Positions 16,189 to 24,825 of a stretch of DNA of 64,000 bases are shown here, piece after piece. Source of the DNA: Mesorhizobium sp. (GTDB lineage Bacteria; Pseudomonadota; Alphaproteobacteria; Rhizobiales; Rhizobiaceae); NCBI RefSeq assembly GCF_004962245.1, contig NZ_SUHQ01000015.1, positions 94,610 to 158,609 of the forward strand. Reading direction: 5' to 3'. A program made the translations under genes and the position numbers. Below the pieces are notes generated by a model, which worked only from the letters and a program-made list of their open reading frames with translations, had not been told where the DNA came from and did no database searches. Each line of letters begins with the position of its first letter. Within the stretch, counting starts at the first letter, position 1.

Positions 16189-16965
16189 ATGAGCAAGGCC
16201 GCTGGAACGGCGTTGGTGACGGGTGGGGGAAAGCGGATCGGCAAGGCGATCGTCGAGGATCTTGCCGCGAACGGTTTTGCTGTCGCTATCCATTGCAACC
16301 GCTCGCAGGCTGAGGCGGAAGCGTTGGCCGCGCGGATCAACGGCGGCCATTTTGGCAAGGATGGCCGCGCCGCTGTGGTCGCCGCCGACCTGACCGACAT
16401 GGCCGCGGTCGGCGACCTGGTCGGCCGCGCCCAGGCCGCGCTCGGACCAGTTACACTGTTGGTCAACAACGCCTCGCTGTTCGTGGACGATACGGTTCAG
16501 GACTTCGACTGGCTTGCCTGGGACAGTCACTTCGCCGTCCATGTGAAGGCGCCGGCGCTTTTGGCGCAAGAATTCGCCCGCGCGCTGCCGGAAGGCCGGG
16601 AAGGGCTGATCGTCAATATGATCGACCAGCGTGTCTGGCGGCCGACGCCACGCTATTTCTCCTATGCGCTGTCGAAATCGACATTGTGGACGCAGACGCA
16701 GATGATGGCGCAGGCGCTGGGGCCCCATATTCGCGTCAACGCCATTGGTCCCGGGCCGACACTGAAGAGCGCGCGCCAGGACGACAGCGATTTTGCCGCG
16801 CAGGTCGGCGGCCTGATCCTGAAGCGCGGCCCGGAATTGCCTGAATTCGGCGCCACCATTCGCTATCTCTGGGGCGCGCGCTCGGTCACCGGCCAGATGA
16901 TTGCGCTCGACGGCGGCCAGCACCTTGCATGGCAGACGCCGGATGTGACAGGCATGATGGAATGA
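16189..16965 (+). CDS. Short-chain dehydrogenase, pteridine-reductase/FolM-like subclass
   Basis: 258 residues from ATG 16189 with a GAGGA ribosome binding site; a TTG at 16174 is less likely. The NADP-binding motif is TGGGKRIG, with arginine at the place that marks pteridine reductases (TGxxxRxG). The catalytic tyrosine and lysine are Y159 and K163 (YALSK), and the usual catalytic serine 13 residues upstream is replaced by D146. The same Asp-Tyr-Lys set is known from pteridine reductase PTR1 and FolM, which reduce dihydrobiopterin, dihydromonapterin or dihydrofolate. Its stop overlaps the uvrC start. Confidence 0.85.
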   Translation: MSKAAGTALVTGGGKRIGKAIVEDLAANGFAVAIHCNRSQAEAEALAARINGGHFGKDGRAAVVAADLTDMAAVGDLVGRAQAALGPVTLLVNNASLFVDDTVQDFDWLAWDSHFAVHVKAPALLAQEFARALPEGREGLIVNMIDQRVWRPTPRYFSYALSKSTLWTQTQMMAQALGPHIRVNAIGPGPTLKSARQDDSDFAAQVGGLILKRGPELPEFGATIRYLWGARSVTGQMIALDGGQHLAWQTPDVTGMME

Positions 16966-19052
16966 GTTCCATGGACCAGAAACACAAACGAGGCGGCGCC
17001 GCCGACGACCTGCCCCCCGATATCGACCTCGAGGATGAGGCGGCCGACGAGATCGTCGAACCTTCAGTTCCCGGTCCCAGTGGCCCTGACGTGGCCTTTA
17101 CGGCCATCGACTGGACGCCGCATGCCGGTGATGCCGACGGCATGGTCGGCGCCGAAGTCATCCAGACGCTGGTCAAGCGGCTGCCCAACGCGCCCGGCGT
17201 CTACCGCATGATGAATGCCGCCGGCGACGTGCTCTATGTCGGCAAGGCGCGCAGCCTGAAGAAGCGCGTGACCAACTACGCGCAAGGCCGTTTCCACACC
17301 AGCCGCATCGGCCGCATGGTGCGCGAGACGGCGACGATGGAATTCGTCGTCACCCGCACCGAGATCGAAGCGCTGTTGCTGGAAGCCAACCTTATCAAGC
17401 GCTTGCGGCCGCGATTCAATGTGCTGATGCGGGACGACAAGTCGTTCCCCTATATCCTGCTGACCGGCGACCATGTCTCGCCCGGCATCTACAAGCATCG
17501 CGGCGCGCGCTCGCGCAAGGGCGACTATTTCGGCCCCTTCGCCTCGGCCGGCGCCGTCGGCCGCACCATCAATTCGCTGCAGCGCGCCTTCCTGCTCAGG
17601 AGCTGCACCAACTCCTTCTACGAGAACCGCACCCGGCCTTGCCTGCTGTTCCAGATCAAGCGCTGCGCCGGGCCGTGCACCGGCGAAATCTCGCATGGCG
17701 ACTATGCCGAGCTGGTCGCCGAGGCGAAGGATTTCCTCTCCGGCCGCAGTCAGAAGGTGAAGACGGAGATCTCCGCCGCCATGCAGCAGGCGTCGGAAAA
17801 CCTCGATTTCGAGCGGGCCGCCATCTATCGCGACCGGCTGGCGGCGCTGTCTCATGTGCAGAGCCACCAGGGCATCAACCCGCAGACAGTCGACGAGGCC
17901 GATGTCTTCGCCATCCACCAGGAAGGCGGCCAGGTTTGCATCCAGGTGTTCTTCTTCCGCACCGGCCAGAACTGGGGCAACCGCGCCTATTTCCCCAAGG
18001 CCGATCCGGCGCTGGAGGGATCGGAAGTGCTGGGCTCGTTCCTGGCGCAGTTCTATGACGACAAGCCGACGCCGCGCGCCATCCTGTTGTCGCATGGCGT
18101 CGAGGACCAGGAATTGCTGGCGGAGGCTCTCTCCACCCGCGCGGGCCGCAAGGTGTCGATCTCGGTGCCGCAGCGCGGCGAGAAGAAGGACCTGACCGAC
18201 AACGCACTTCAGAATGCCCGCGAAGCGCTCGGCCGCCGGCTGGCCGAGACCTCGACGCAAGGGCGGCTGCTCGCCGGTTTTGCCGAGACCTTCGGCCTGA
18301 AAAAACCGCCGGTGCGCATCGAGGTCTACGACAACTCCCACATCATGGGCACCAACGCCGTCGGCGCCATGGTTGTCGCCGGGCCGGAAGGTTTCGTGAA
18401 GAACCAGTACCGGAAATTCAACATCCGCTCGACGGAGATCACGCCGGGAGACGATTTCGGCATGATGCGCGAGGTGATGGAGCGGCGTTTTTCGCGGCTG
18501 CTGAAGGAACATGGCGATGTGCCGCAAAGTGGAGAGCTGGCGGACGACCCGACCCCGACCGAACAGGGCGACGACATCGAGGACACCGGCAGCTTCCCGG
18601 CCTGGCCAGACGTCATCCTCATCGACGGCGGCCAGGGCCAGATGACGGCGGTGCGCAAGATCCTCGCCGATCTCGGCATCGAGGACCGTGTGGTGGCGAT
18701 CGGCATCGCCAAGGGCCAGGATCGCGACGCCGGCCGCGAACGCTTTTTCGTGAGGGGTAGAGACTCGTTTTCGCTCCCCGTGCGTGACCCGGTGCTTTAT
18801 TTCGTCCAGCGGCTGCGCGACGAGGTCCACCGCTTCGCCATTGGTTCGCACCGCGCCCGCCGCAAGAAGGAAATGGTCAAGAGCCCGCTTGATGAGATCG
18901 CCGGCATCGGCCCCGGCCGCAAGCGCGCGCTGCTCATGCATTTCGGCACCGCCAAGGCGGTCAGCCGCGCCGCGATCGAGGATTTGATGGTGGTCGACGG
19001 CATTTCGGAGCAGGTGGCAAAGCTGGTCTACAACCATTTTCACGAGAGCTGA
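16962..19052 (+). CDS. uvrC: Excinuclease ABC subunit C
   Basis: About 696 residues from ATG 16962, which overlaps the SDR stop by 4 nt. An acidic tail of about 65 residues precedes the GIY-YIG nuclease domain (APGVYRMMNAAGDVLYVGKA). The UVR domain that contacts UvrB follows (SENLDFERAAIYRDRL), then the RNase H-like nuclease domain (EVYDNSHIMG, LIDGGQGQ) and C-terminal helix-hairpin-helix (IAGIGPGRKRALL). It makes both incisions around bulky DNA lesions in nucleotide excision repair. Full-length for the family. Confidence 0.97.
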   Translation: MSSMDQKHKRGGAADDLPPDIDLEDEAADEIVEPSVPGPSGPDVAFTAIDWTPHAGDADGMVGAEVIQTLVKRLPNAPGVYRMMNAAGDVLYVGKARSLKKRVTNYAQGRFHTSRIGRMVRETATMEFVVTRTEIEALLLEANLIKRLRPRFNVLMRDDKSFPYILLTGDHVSPGIYKHRGARSRKGDYFGPFASAGAVGRTINSLQRAFLLRSCTNSFYENRTRPCLLFQIKRCAGPCTGEISHGDYAELVAEAKDFLSGRSQKVKTEISAAMQQASENLDFERAAIYRDRLAALSHVQSHQGINPQTVDEADVFAIHQEGGQVCIQVFFFRTGQNWGNRAYFPKADPALEGSEVLGSFLAQFYDDKPTPRAILLSHGVEDQELLAEALSTRAGRKVSISVPQRGEKKDLTDNALQNAREALGRRLAETSTQGRLLAGFAETFGLKKPPVRIEVYDNSHIMGTNAVGAMVVAGPEGFVKNQYRKFNIRSTEITPGDDFGMMREVMERRFSRLLKEHGDVPQSGELADDPTPTEQGDDIEDTGSFPAWPDVILIDGGQGQMTAVRKILADLGIEDRVVAIGIAKGQDRDAGRERFFVRGRDSFSLPVRDPVLYFVQRLRDEVHRFAIGSHRARRKKEMVKSPLDEIAGIGPGRKRALLMHFGTAKAVSRAAIEDLMVVDGISEQVAKLVYNHFHES

Positions 19053-19150
19053 TGGATTCGGCTATTTTCGGTTGGTCCATCGACTATCGCCTGTTGACCC
19101 CCCACATTCGCTTCTGATTTGAGTACGCAGGCAGAGAGAGTTCCCAAAAT

Positions 19151-19747
19151 ATGGCCCAGCGCGCATTAAACCTGCCCAACATCCTCACCTACGCCCGCAT
19201 TCTCGCGGTGCCGCTGGTTGTGCTGTGTTTTTTTCTCGAAGGGCATCTGAAGTCGAGCGACTTCGCCCGCTGGTCGGCGCTGGTCATTTTTCTGCTGGCC
19301 TCGATCACCGATTATTTCGACGGCTATCTGGCGCGCGCCTGGCAGCAGACCTCCAATATCGGCAAGATGCTCGATCCGATCGCCGACAAATTGCTGGTCG
19401 CCACGTGCCTGCTGCTGCTCGCCGCCGACACCGACCGCCATGCCGGCATCGCCGGTTGGTCGCTGTGGGCGGCGATCATCATCCTGTGCCGCGAAATCCT
19501 GGTTTCGGGCCTGCGCGAATATCTGGCGGCGCTGAAGGTCTCGGTGCCGGTGACGCAACTGGCAAAGTGGAAGACCACCATCCAGATGGTCGCCATCGCC
19601 TTCCTGCTCGCTGGCCCCGCCGGCGACAAGATATTCCCGCTGACCACGCAGACCGGGCTGGTGCTGTTGTGGATCGCCGCGTTGGTGACGCTCTACACCG
19701 GCTACGACTATTTCCGCGCCGGCCTCAAGCACATCATGGATGAGTGA
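19151..19747 (+). CDS. pgsA: CDP-diacylglycerol-glycerol-3-phosphate 3-phosphatidyltransferase
   Basis: 198 residues, integral membrane. It opens with NLPNILTYARILAVPLVV and has the CDP-alcohol phosphotransferase motif DYFDGYLARAWQQTSNIG followed by MLDPIADKLL (pattern DGxxARxxxxxxxxGxxxDxxxD). It makes phosphatidylglycerolphosphate in phospholipid synthesis. The order uvrC-pgsA-moaD-moaE is common in rhizobia. A second CDP-alcohol transferase is at 39348-39911, but this one has the standard PgsA context. Confidence 0.93.
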   Translation: MAQRALNLPNILTYARILAVPLVVLCFFLEGHLKSSDFARWSALVIFLLASITDYFDGYLARAWQQTSNIGKMLDPIADKLLVATCLLLLAADTDRHAGIAGWSLWAAIIILCREILVSGLREYLAALKVSVPVTQLAKWKTTIQMVAIAFLLAGPAGDKIFPLTTQTGLVLLWIAALVTLYTGYDYFRAGLKHIMDE

Positions 19748-19748
19748 C

Positions 19749-20006
19749 ATGGCAACGAGGCTCATTTATTTCGCCTGGGTGCGCGAGCGGATCGGCAAGC
19801 CGCAAGAGGATGTCGAGCTGCCCGCCGGCATCGAGACCGTGGCCGACCTGCTGCGCTGGCTGAAATCGCGCGGCGAGGAATACGACCACGCGCTGCAATA
19901 TCCCGATGTGATCCGCGTCGCCATCAACCAGGAACATGTCGAGCATCGCGAAAAGATCGCCGGCGCCCGTGAGATCGCGTTGTTCCCGCCGATGACGGGT
20001 GGCTGA
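19749..20006 (+). CDS. moaD: Molybdopterin synthase small subunit
   Basis: 85 residues from ATG 19749 (GGATGAG ribosome binding site); ATG 19740 overlapping pgsA is the alternative. It is a ubiquitin-like protein with start RLIYFAWVRERIG and the essential C-terminal diglycine (FPPMTGG), which is thiocarboxylated and donates sulfur to precursor Z. It pairs with MoaE, encoded immediately downstream. Confidence 0.94.
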   Translation: MATRLIYFAWVRERIGKPQEDVELPAGIETVADLLRWLKSRGEEYDHALQYPDVIRVAINQEHVEHREKIAGAREIALFPPMTGG

Positions 20007-20007
20007 A

Positions 20008-20496
20008 ATGCCGACCGCGGTGGTGCCGACGGTGCGCATCCAGGCGGAGGATTTCGATGTCGCCGCCGAGATCGCCAGGATGGCGCAAGGCCGCGCCGAT
20101 ATCGGCGCCGTGGTGACGTTCTCGGGCCTTTGCCGCGACGAGGCGGGCAGGCTCGCGGCACTCGAACTCGAACATTATCCCGGCATGGCGGAAGCCGAGA
20201 TCGGCCGCATCGCCGCCGAGGCAATCGAGCGTTGGCCGCTGCAGGGGCTCACCGCCATCCATCGCCACGGCAGGCTCGTGCCCGGTGAGAACATCGTGCT
20301 GGTGGTCGCGGCCTCCGCGCACCGGCAAGCGGCGTTCGAGGCGGCGAACTTCCTGATGGATTATCTGAAATCGCGCGCGCCGTTCTGGAAGAAGGAGCAC
20401 CATGCCGACGGCTCCGAGGGCGGCTGGGTCGACGCCAAGGAGGCCGACGACCAGGCCGCAAGCCGTTGGAAGCAGGCCGTGCCGAAACGAGATTGA
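20008..20496 (+). CDS. moaE: Molybdopterin synthase large subunit
   Basis: 162 residues from ATG 20008, one base after the moaD stop; a GTG at 19999 overlaps moaD. Family features are GAVVTFSGLCRD, LELEHYPGMAE, IHRHGRLVPGENIVLV and the catalytic region KSRAPFWKKEH. With MoaD it converts precursor Z to molybdopterin, the cofactor used by the molybdoenzyme encoded at 33011-35119. Confidence 0.95.
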   Translation: MPTAVVPTVRIQAEDFDVAAEIARMAQGRADIGAVVTFSGLCRDEAGRLAALELEHYPGMAEAEIGRIAAEAIERWPLQGLTAIHRHGRLVPGENIVLVVAASAHRQAAFEAANFLMDYLKSRAPFWKKEHHADGSEGGWVDAKEADDQAASRWKQAVPKRD

Positions 20497-20529
20497 CGCT
20501 TCGCGTCACCGCCGGAGGGGTGGAAGCCA

Positions 20530-21033
20530 TCAGCCCTTGTCGGTGCCAATCCAGTGATCGAGCGCAATCCGGCCTGGCCCCCACGCCATGATGCCAAGTG
20601 CCATCGCCGCCCAGGTGATGTGCAACGGCCAGCCGTCCGGCACGGTGAGCTGTATGACCAGTGTCATCAGCAGCATCCCGAATGCCGCCAGTCGTGTCGC
20701 CAGGCCGAGAACGAGGAGGATTGGCAGCAGGATCTCCGCCGACCCTGAGGCGAACGCCACCAGCCCAGGTGTGGGAAAATCGTAAGGTCCGCCGGGCAGA
20801 TGCAGCTTGAACTCCGAGGTGAAAAGCAGCACGGCGACGTCGTTCAACTGCAGAAAGCCGTCCCATTTGTTGACGCCGGACCGCCAGAACGGGACGGCGA
20901 GCGCGCAGCGCAGGACAAGCTGCGTCAGCGATGGAGTGGCGATCGTGCGCAAAGCGGCATTCACCCTTTCGGCAAGGGCGGCGATCCCTCGCTGCCCGGT
21001 GCTCGCGTTCCGCCCATGGTTCGTCATGCTCAC
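20530..21033 (-). CDS. DoxX family membrane protein of the bufferin operon
   Basis: 167 residues with four membrane segments. It has the DoxX pattern: RCALAVPFWRSGVNKWDGF, PTPGLVAFASGSAEILLPILLVLGLATR in parts (FASGSAEILLPILLVLGLAT), and a C-terminal WGPGRIALD. Its start overlaps the bufC stop by 4 nt, and it is the last gene of the operon. In bufferin and related loci a DoxX protein accompanies the biosynthesis genes. Its role is unsettled, perhaps a redox step in the inner membrane. Confidence 0.9.
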   Translation of the reverse strand: MSMTNHGRNASTGQRGIAALAERVNAALRTIATPSLTQLVLRCALAVPFWRSGVNKWDGFLQLNDVAVLLFTSEFKLHLPGGPYDFPTPGLVAFASGSAEILLPILLVLGLATRLAAFGMLLMTLVIQLTVPDGWPLHITWAAMALGIMAWGPGRIALDHWIGTDKG

Positions 21034-21830
21034 TCTTCCTGATGTGCCGCTATGAAGGCGCCCGCTTGCAGCATGCCGGCGATATTGGCGGAAAGGTCGA
21101 ACTCGGCACGTTCTGCAAATGCTGCCGCGGCAGCCGCGCCGAGCGGCTCGCCCGCCATGAGACGATCCAGAAAAACCGCGCCCCCGGGCGGCAGGTGGCG
21201 AACGAAGACTTCGAGGCCGGGCCGCGTGACCAGTGCATCTTCGGGGCCGTTCGCCTCGATCCGCCCGACAGGACCGTCGCTCCGGTTTGCAGCGAAGATC
21301 GTCACGGCCGGATAGCGCGAGCGTATGGCCCGCGTTGCCGGATGCGGCACGAGCACGGTATCGGCCAGTCGTTCGGCCGGGATCGACGCCAGTGCTCCGG
21401 ACGCCAGCGGTTCCGCGTCGGCGGCATGGTAGGCGTCGAGCCAGGCCCGTTCGATGCGCGCCACGTCGGCCAGCCAGGGCATCGACCGCGCGTATTCGTA
21501 GCGCCCGATGAAATCGGCAAAGTCGCGGCCGTATTCGAACAGAAGCGGCGAGGTGGGTGGTGTTTCGCGAACGTGAAAGCGCGCCATCGCGCGAAAGAAG
21601 TCCGGACCGGTGATGCGCAGCGTCGCCGGGAAACTGGCGGCCAGCGCATCGATCAGGCTGACCGTGACGTTGTTGCGGTAGACGGCATATCGCTTGACCG
21701 CAGCCTTCCCGTTCGGCCCCGAGACAGCGTCAGGCGGGGCACGATCAGGATCGAGCAGGCCGGCGGTGAACGCTGCGGCATAGTCAGACCGGCGGCCGGG
21801 ATCGCCCGACTGGAGCTCATCCCGTGGCAT
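21030..21830 (-). CDS. bufC: BufC/HvfC-type partner protein (DUF2063 family)
   Basis: About 266 residues from ATG 21830, which overlaps bufB by 14 nt; an in-frame ATG at 21857 is less likely. The N-terminal DUF2063 domain has FTAGLLDPDR and the signature VYRNNVTVSLIDALAASFPAT. Partner proteins of this family bind the precursor peptide and present it to the MNIO enzyme. In bufferin biosynthesis BufC is required with BufB to modify the cysteines. No metal motif of its own is visible. Confidence 0.9.
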   Translation of the reverse strand: MPRDELQSGDPGRRSDYAAAFTAGLLDPDRAPPDAVSGPNGKAAVKRYAVYRNNVTVSLIDALAASFPATLRITGPDFFRAMARFHVRETPPTSPLLFEYGRDFADFIGRYEYARSMPWLADVARIERAWLDAYHAADAEPLASGALASIPAERLADTVLVPHPATRAIRSRYPAVTIFAANRSDGPVGRIEANGPEDALVTRPGLEVFVRHLPPGGAVFLDRLMAGEPLGAAAAAAFAERAEFDLSANIAGMLQAGAFIAAHQEE

Positions 21831-22734
21831 GGGCTTTTCCGAACAAGCTGTCGGCATGACGGTCGAGGATCGCCTGGGCGGCGGCGGCCTCCGCCTTGAG
21901 CACCGGCCAGTCGGGAATGTCGCTGTCCCATTCGATCAGCGTCGGGAGCGGCCCGCATCGGCCGATGACGATATCGAAGAGCTTCCAGACCGCGTCGGCG
22001 ACCGGGCCGTCATGGCTGTCGATCAGCAGCAGATCGCCTTCGTCATCCTCCTGCTCGGCATGCCCTGCCAGATGAATTTCGCCGACGTGGTCGAGCGGAA
22101 AATCCGCGAGGTAGGAAAGAGCTGAATAGCCGTGATTGGTGGCCGAAACGAAGACGTTGTTGACGTCGAGCAGCAAGCCGCAATCGGTGCGCCGCACCAG
22201 CGCGCGGATGAAATCCGTCTCGCCCATCGTCGATTCCGGGAAAAGGACGTAGGTCGAGGGGTTTTCGAGCAGGATCGGGCGGCCGATCACCTCCTGTACT
22301 TCGTCGATGTGATCCGCCACGCGCGAAACGGTTGCCGGCGTATAGGGCAGGGGCAGCAGGTCGTTGTAATAGGTGGTGTCGTGGGTCGACCAGGCGAGAT
22401 GCTCGGACACGAGCGCAGGCTCATAGCGGTCGACGAGCGCCTTGAAACGACCGAGATGCGCTTTGTCGAGCGGCCGCGGTCCGCCGATCGACATGCACAC
22501 CCCGTGCAGCGAAACGGGATAGTCGCGACGGATCTTGGTCAGCGCATCGTGCGGCGGGCCGCCGGCGCCCATGTAGTTTTCGGCGTGGACCTCGAAGAAG
22601 CCGCCCTTTGCGTCGTCGCCGAGGATCGCGTGCAGGTGTTCATGCTTGAAACTGATGCCGGCAAGGTCGGCGACGGGGTATGCCGGAAAGCGCGAGGTTT
22701 TCGACACGCGGGATGGTGGGGCCAGTCCGTTCAT
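21817..22734 (-). CDS. bufB: MNIO (DUF692) peptide-modifying enzyme BufB
   Basis: 305 residues, TIM-barrel multinuclear non-heme iron oxygenase (DUF692). Conserved ligand stretches are FEVHAENYMG, SLHGVCMSIGG, LVSEHLAWS, LLENPSTY, LLLDVNNVFVS, EIHLAGH, IDSHDGPV and LIEWDSDIP, whose His, Glu, Asp and Asn residues hold two or three irons. MNIOs of this branch oxidise cysteines of bufferin precursors to thiooxazole-type heterocycles. The precursor gene is directly upstream (33 nt) and the partner overlaps downstream, so the locus is complete. Confidence 0.95.
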   Translation of the reverse strand: MNGLAPPSRVSKTSRFPAYPVADLAGISFKHEHLHAILGDDAKGGFFEVHAENYMGAGGPPHDALTKIRRDYPVSLHGVCMSIGGPRPLDKAHLGRFKALVDRYEPALVSEHLAWSTHDTTYYNDLLPLPYTPATVSRVADHIDEVQEVIGRPILLENPSTYVLFPESTMGETDFIRALVRRTDCGLLLDVNNVFVSATNHGYSALSYLADFPLDHVGEIHLAGHAEQEDDEGDLLLIDSHDGPVADAVWKLFDIVIGRCGPLPTLIEWDSDIPDWPVLKAEAAAAQAILDRHADSLFGKAHATG

Positions 22735-22767
22735 CTTCGCCTCCGCTTTCCGGGCAGGTTGCGTTGC

Positions 22768-23091
22768 TTACGAAGGGATGTCGCGGGTCAGTTCCGTGGG
22801 CGAGCCCTTGCGGTCGCCGGGCAGTTCCATCGTTGTGCAGGTGCCACCGTCGACAAATTTCCAAGCGTTGCCCTGGTAATCAACAGTCGATGTGCCTTGG
22901 CAGGTGGTGCCGGGTCCTGCAGCACAGTCGTTCTGTCCCTTCAGGGCGACGCCAAAGCACTTCTCCTTGCCGGCATCCATCGCCGCTTTGACCTCTGACT
23001 CCGACAGCGGCGCGGCCGTCGCGAAAGAAGCAAGAGCCGTGGCAACGGCGCCGGCCAGAAATGCCGCGCTTACGGTTGATCTTGTCGACAT
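22768..23091 (-). CDS. bufA: Bufferin-type metallophore precursor (DUF2282)
   Basis: 107 residues. A cleavable signal peptide ends ATA or TAA near residues 26-27. The mature part holds exactly four cysteines, C45 (KCFG), C56 (NDCAAG), C64 (TTCQG) and C85 (GTCTT), the arrangement of the DUF2282/BufA1 family. Bufferins are ribosomally made and post-translationally modified, then exported to the periplasm, where they bind copper and protect against metal stress. First gene of a four-gene operon with bufB, bufC and doxX. The exact metal is inferred from the family. Confidence 0.93.
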   Translation of the reverse strand: MSTRSTVSAAFLAGAVATALASFATAAPLSESEVKAAMDAGKEKCFGVALKGQNDCAAGPGTTCQGTSTVDYQGNAWKFVDGGTCTTMELPGDRKGSPTELTRDIPS

Positions 23092-23371
23092 GATTCACCT
23101 CCGGTTGGGTTGTTGAGCGCGCCATTCCTCAAGCGCGCACTGGTCAGTTCGGTCCGGAGGTTCCCCGTGTTACATCCGATTGGGAACACGACTTCGTGAT
23201 CGCTTCGGGCCTGGCTTGAGCAAAATGTGCCTGTCACGCCAGGCGGGCTGACGACAGGGCCGCAAACCGCTGGAGGGCATCGCCGTGCGAGCAGTCCGTG
23301 TGGGCGCCACGGAACCACCGCAATCCTGCGAGACCTTCCGGCTGGTTTGATGCGCGACCGGGAGCAGGATC

Positions 23372-24139
23372 ATGCTGGACAGGATCGCCGAGTTCTTCAT
23401 CTTCGGTGTCGTGCCGCTGGTCGTCGGTATGCTGACGGTGCCTGGGTTGTCCGTCGCTGCTGAGAAGACCCTGAAGGGCGAGGTGATGTATCGCGAGCGG
23501 ATCGCGCTGCCGCCCGATGCCGTGCTTTCCGTGCAGCTTGCCGATGTCTCGTTGGCCGGCGCGCCGGCCGCCGTCATCGGCGAGCGCAAGGTGGCGCCGG
23601 CCGGCCAGGTGCCGATCAAGTTCGAGATCAGCTTCGATCCCCAGGTGATCCGGCCTGATATGACCTATGCGCTGCAGGCGCGCATCACCGTCGACGACAG
23701 GCTGTTGTTCGTCTCCGATACGCGCCATCAGGTCGATCCGCTGAGCGACGCACCGCAGACCATCATGCTGAAGATGGTGACGTCGAGCGAGAAACCGGCA
23801 GCGGCCCCGGTGCTCGGGCAGAGCTGGCTGGTCGAGTATATCGACGGCATTGGTGTGATCACCGAGCCGCAGGCGACGTTCAGGGTCAGCGAGGCCGGCA
23901 AGGCCGGCGGCAGCGGCCCTTGCAACGTCTACTTCGCCACCGCCAAAGTCGATGGTTCGACGATCGCCATCAGTGATATCGGCTCGACCTTCAAGGCCTG
24001 TGCGCCCGAGATCATGGCCGAGGAAAAGGCGCTGTTCGAGGCGCTGGCCAAGGCGGCGTCCTACCATGTCGACGCCGGCAAGCTCGTTATCGCCGACAAG
24101 GACGGCCGCGTCATCCTACGCTTCAACGCCGCGAGCTAG
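23372..24139 (+). CDS. YbaY-like plus META-domain envelope protein
   Basis: 255 residues with an N-terminal hydrophobic signal (FGVVPLVVGMLTVPGLSVAA). Residues about 35-145 are a YbaY-type beta domain (LKGEVMYRERIALPPDAVLSV, QLADVSLA). About 150-255 form a META/HslJ domain (WLVEYIDGIGV, GPCNVYFATAKVDG, ALFEALAKAASYHV). Both domains are extracytoplasmic and found in heat-shock and antibiotic-resistance-linked lipoproteins. No lipobox cysteine is visible. Divergent from the bufferin operon, with 280 nt between them. Confidence 0.85.
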   Translation: MLDRIAEFFIFGVVPLVVGMLTVPGLSVAAEKTLKGEVMYRERIALPPDAVLSVQLADVSLAGAPAAVIGERKVAPAGQVPIKFEISFDPQVIRPDMTYALQARITVDDRLLFVSDTRHQVDPLSDAPQTIMLKMVTSSEKPAAAPVLGQSWLVEYIDGIGVITEPQATFRVSEAGKAGGSGPCNVYFATAKVDGSTIAISDIGSTFKACAPEIMAEEKALFEALAKAASYHVDAGKLVIADKDGRVILRFNAAS

Positions 24140-24141
24140 AA

Positions 24142-24180
24142 CATGATGCAAACCCGGCTTCGGTTTTGAAAAGATCATGC
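24142..24180. repeat. Dispersed palindromic repeat, copy 3
   Basis: Arms CATGAT (24142-24147) and ATCATG (24174-24179) with an inner CCCGGCTTCGGTTTTG core of the same family as the elements at 164 and 59093. It lies just after the META-domain gene. The remaining 260 nt up to the next gene contain no supported gene. Confidence 0.6.
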
Positions 24181-24443
24181 GCAAACAAGAAGCCAGAACC
24201 TCATTCCGATTTAATCTGAATGGAAGGTGGTTTTGCAGCCTGCGACAGATGGCGCCTGCGCGGCCGTCAAATCGCATGCCGATCGCGCCGCTTTTTCAGC
24301 CGGAATAAATCGGGCGGAAGGAACGTTGTCCCCCTCATAGACGGCGGGCGAGGCAAACGGGGTATTTTCCTTGGAAAACATCCCTTCGTTGAAGCCGCCA
24401 GAATGGCTGCGGCTCGTTCTGGCCACTCAAGGGGAGTCCAGAG

Positions 24444-24713
24444 ATGAAAACGCACGCACTTATCCTTGCTGCCACAGGCGCATCGCTCATTGCCTTTACC
24501 GGCCTTGCCAAGGCAGACGACCATCTGTTCGATGCCCTTCAGCATGGTCTCAGTCCTGATAGCCAGCCCCTCCAGACCAACAAGGCCGGTCATAGCGGCG
24601 ATGTAGCGCCTGGTCAGGGCAGCCCGTTCACCGGCCATGATATGCAGACCCCGGCTACCGATACGGAAGCAGCTAACGACCATGCGAATGTAAAGGCTCG
24701 CGAGCCGAAGTGA
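24444..24713 (+). CDS. Small secreted protein of unknown function
   Basis: 89 residues. A signal peptide (MKTHALILAATGASLIAFTG, then LAKA before DDHLF) precedes a 65-residue hydrophilic, Gln/Asp/Thr-rich mature part with no cysteines. A GGGGAG ribosome binding site 8 nt before the ATG supports the start. Resembles the many short periplasmic proteins of rhizobia; no function can be given. Confidence 0.7.
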   Translation: MKTHALILAATGASLIAFTGLAKADDHLFDALQHGLSPDSQPLQTNKAGHSGDVAPGQGSPFTGHDMQTPATDTEAANDHANVKAREPK

Positions 24714-24767
24714 TCAGAACCCGAGGCGAGGGGTGGGCACCAGTCGGCCCGTGGAAGGCCGTTGACG

Positions 24768-24794
24768 AAAAAGCCGGCGAAACGCCGGCTTTTT
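24768..24794. terminator. Bidirectional intrinsic terminator
   Basis: Perfect 12-bp stem AAAAAGCCGGCG / CGCCGGCTTTTT with an AAA loop, between the small secreted protein (plus) and ndk (minus). The A run and T run serve both directions. Confidence 0.92.
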
Positions 24795-24825
24795 GAGTCA
24801 TGAAGCGGAGATCCGGGCCGTCGGC

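Noticed and set aside
17064..19043. Minus-strand frame of about 660 codons opposite uvrC
   Set aside because: UvrC on the plus strand has all its domains; this frame is His/Arg/Asp-rich without a domain.
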